From: Kryptolebias marmoratus
Lineage: Eukaryota; Chordata; Actinopteri; Cyprinodontiformes; Rivulidae
DNA length: 64,000 nt
Direction: 5' to 3'
Assembly (NCBI RefSeq): GCF_001649575.2
Contig: NC_051433.1
Coordinates: forward strand, 30,568,208 to 30,632,207
Shown: one piece after another, positions 61,770 to 64,000 of the stretch
How the letters are laid out: each line of letters starts with the position of its first letter
Numbering within the stretch: position 1 is the stretch's first letter
The notes under the pieces: model-generated
What the model saw: the letters and a program-made list of their open reading frames with translations, nothing else
The model's database searches: none
Told to the model about the DNA's origin: nothing
Made by a program: the position numbers and the translations under genes

Positions 61770-61985
61770 AATAGAAAAAGATCAAAGGAAACCATCCAAA
61801 ACCACTGAAGCTGATTTCCAAGGTCAAACTACATCATTTTTTGATTGCACTTTGAATCCTAATGGGCTCCATGGAAGAAGACCCAGGAGGCTCCACTACT
61901 TGCAGAAAAACACCAAAAAGCCTGACAGGAATTTACCAAAATGCATGTTGACGAGGACCAACATTTTGGGGAGATAATGATATTG
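61770..61985 (+). mobile_element. Second Tc1-like transposase fragment
   Basis: NGLHGRRPRRLHYLQKN at 61858 onward matches the end of the Tc1 DNA-binding region. It covers the same part of the protein as LYGRVRKEK at 60921, so it belongs to a separate element, not to the interrupted one upstream. Confidence 0.6.
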
Positions 61986-61999
61986 ATAATTGATAATTG

Positions 62000-62700
62000 T
62001 GGAAGAATACAAATAAATTTATTCTCATCTGCTCAGTGTCTTTGGGACACCAACAAAACAACCATCAACAGAAAGATGACATGCAGCTAAAAATGTCATT
62101 GTGGCTTAGACTGGGGAGGTGACCAGGATATATTCTTATTGGATTGAAAGTTTGGATGTGTGCCATTCCCTAACATGTCTTTGACTGAGTTAGTCATATA
62201 TTACTAGGCAGAGGAAGGACTTTGTCTAGCTGTGATGGACTGAAAGTGTTACTTTTAGCTCTGATTTTCTTTCTGGCAACAGAAGGTTGAGACTTGAATC
62301 AGTCAATGGAATCTACAGAGCTCTGTGGGATTAGACAATTGGAAGCAGAGTGAAAACAGTTTAGGGGGAGGACAGCTTACATCTGGAAAAAGGGGACGAA
62401 CACTCAACAGTTTGATGATGAAATGATAGACACGTTCTTCAAGAAGTAGCTCCACTCAACTTTGCACCTACTTTTTAGGGCCCCAAGAAAAACAAAAAAA
62501 CAAACAAGAAACATAAACTTAACCTCTTTTATTTATTCTAAACATGACTGTGAATTTTTACACTTATGTAATTCAGCTAAGTGTGCATGTTTAAATTTCC
62601 TTTTCCACTTCTGCATGTCTCTAACCCCTGGCCTTGTACAGGCAGGCCACAAGAGAGGTCTGTCAACCAGCAGGGAGAAGGGTCAGGAGACTATTTATCT
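62000..62700. other. Stretch without recognised features
   Basis: No supported gene. The block near 62730-62790 (CCAGTTTCAGCACGACTCGC) resembles the edge of a fish Harbinger/hAT-type MITE, but no ends were found. Confidence 0.35.
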
Positions 62701-63079
62701 GTCTCTGCAAAAGAGATGCAGCATTGGGCATTTTTTCCATTGTCCAGTTTCAGCACGACTCGCTTCGCCCCAGTTTGGTTCGACTTGGGTTGGCCCGGTC
62801 TGACTGGTTTTCAACTATGGCTGAGGGGCGTCTCCGTGTGGACGAGTCATCACCGCGAGCTATGGTGTCAGAGTCTAGGGAAAATCAGAAAGTCAGGGAA
62901 GATGCAGGTGGAAAGACCATAGGTCTGGGTGTTCAACCAAGATTATCTGATACTGCACTTGTTGTGCAATAGTTTTAAAATATTCTTATTGCTTTCTCAG
63001 TCATATCTGCACATGTACTCCTGTTGTATCTCACTGTGAATTTTGACAATAAACAGTTGATCACAATATTCTATTAGAG

Positions 63080-64000
63080 GCTTGGGCATGATATTGGAAT
63101 TACAGGAACAGCTCTAAAATGGTTTAAATCATATTTATTTGATAGATTCCAGTTTGTTAATGTTAATAATGAATCTTCTTCATACACCAAAGTTTCTCAT
63201 GGAGTTCCTCAGGGTTCAGTGCTTGGACCAATACTCTTTACTTTATGCTTACATTAGGTCAAGTTATTAAACATCAAGGGATCAATTTTCATTGTTATGC
63301 TGATGATACTCAGTTATATTTACCCATAAAACTCAATGAATTCAATCAGTTACTTAGATTACAATCATGTCTTAAAGACATAAAACCCTAGATGAGTCTT
63401 AATTTTCTGCTTTTAAACTCAGACAGACAGAGGTTGTGGTCTTTGGACCTGATCATCTTAGGAACAAACCTTACAGCCTTTCACTTCCTCTGGATGGCAT
63501 TAATTTGGCCTCCAGTTCTAAAATAAAGAATCTTGGTGTTATTTTTGATCAGAATATGTCTTTTAACCTCCACACTAAAAATGTTACCAGGTCTGCTTTC
63601 CTCCACTTACATAATATCACTAAAATTAGAAACATCTTGTCTCAAAATGAGGCAGAAAAACTGGTCCATGTATTTATCACATCTAGGCTGGACTGTTGTA
63701 ATTTTTTATTATCTGGGTGTCCAAAAAACTCTTTAAAAAGTCTTCAGCTGATCCAAAATGCTGCTGTTAGAGTTCTGATGAGAGATCAAATCTCCAGTTT
63801 TAGCTTCTCTTCATTGGCTCCCTGTCAAATTCAGAATAGAATTTAAAATCTTACTTCTAACATATAAAGCTCTCAACAACCAAGCTCCATTTTATATTAA
63901 AGATCTTATTGTTCCATATTTTCCTAACAGATCTCTTCACTCTCAGACTGCAGGTTTACTTGTGGTTCCTAGAGTTTCTAAAAGTAGAACAGGAGGCAGA
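63080..64000 (+). mobile_element. LINE relic, RT to C-terminus, running off the window
   Basis: The + strand encodes the RT core [16 protein letters not shown], then the FHCYADDTQLYLPIKLN catalytic motif (near 63290-63340, after a frame change). A long open stretch from 63436 follows with FDQNMSFNLHTKNVTRSAFL and TSRLDCCNFLLSGCPKNSLK. Same family as 5270-6500. It is 5'-truncated near 63080; the catalytic YADD is intact but the upstream frame is broken. Confidence 0.88.

Overview
This is nuclear DNA from a ray-finned fish, most likely a teleost. Three multi-exon vertebrate genes lie on the + strand, and the introns and intergenic DNA are full of teleost-type transposon relics: several LINE families, Tc1/mariner, hAT and piggyBac MITEs, and THAP-bearing DNA elements. 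There is no prokaryotic gene organisation, CRISPR array, tRNA or rRNA that I can support. Assembly gaps lie at 1157-1269, 22638-23414, 36608-36835 and 54528-54627, with single N bases at 52347 and 56127.

Layout. 1-1140: minus-strand LINE relic with a restriction-like endonuclease. 1800-3844: the last three coding exons of a Cas-family adaptor, best matched to CASS4; its SH3 exon lies upstream of the window. 5190-17500: no genes, nested repeats (LINEs, a solo LTR inside a LINE, hAT and piggyBac MITEs). 18813-20678: an intact single-exon ORF for a 621-residue coiled-coil protein that I do not recognise, preceded by a compact cluster of CRE-like and TCF/LEF-like motifs. 22490-24100: gapped AGCTGAA-type repeat array. 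24490-49026: a complete 18-exon ACAD9 gene (620 aa) whose introns hold many transposons. 50200-54900: nested LINE, hAT and THAP relics. 55207-56658: the first two coding exons of EFCC1, running out of the window. 57790-59122: a complete TTAA-flanked, Kolobok-like non-autonomous element. 60070-64000: Tc1 and LINE relics.

Functionally, CASS4 is a focal-adhesion/Src-FAK scaffold, ACAD9 is a mitochondrial FAD enzyme and complex I assembly factor, and EFCC1 is an EF-hand/coiled-coil protein of unclear role. They are neighbours, not a pathway. The most unusual items are the orphan coiled-coil gene with its motif-rich promoter; two inverted Kolobok-like elements that keep two inward-facing coding relics (a THAP finger and an acidic protein); a second THAP exon family; and two long perfect palindromes with tiny loops. 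All gene models are hand-spliced from the sequence. Repeat family names come from memory of teleost elements and are hedged where uncertain.
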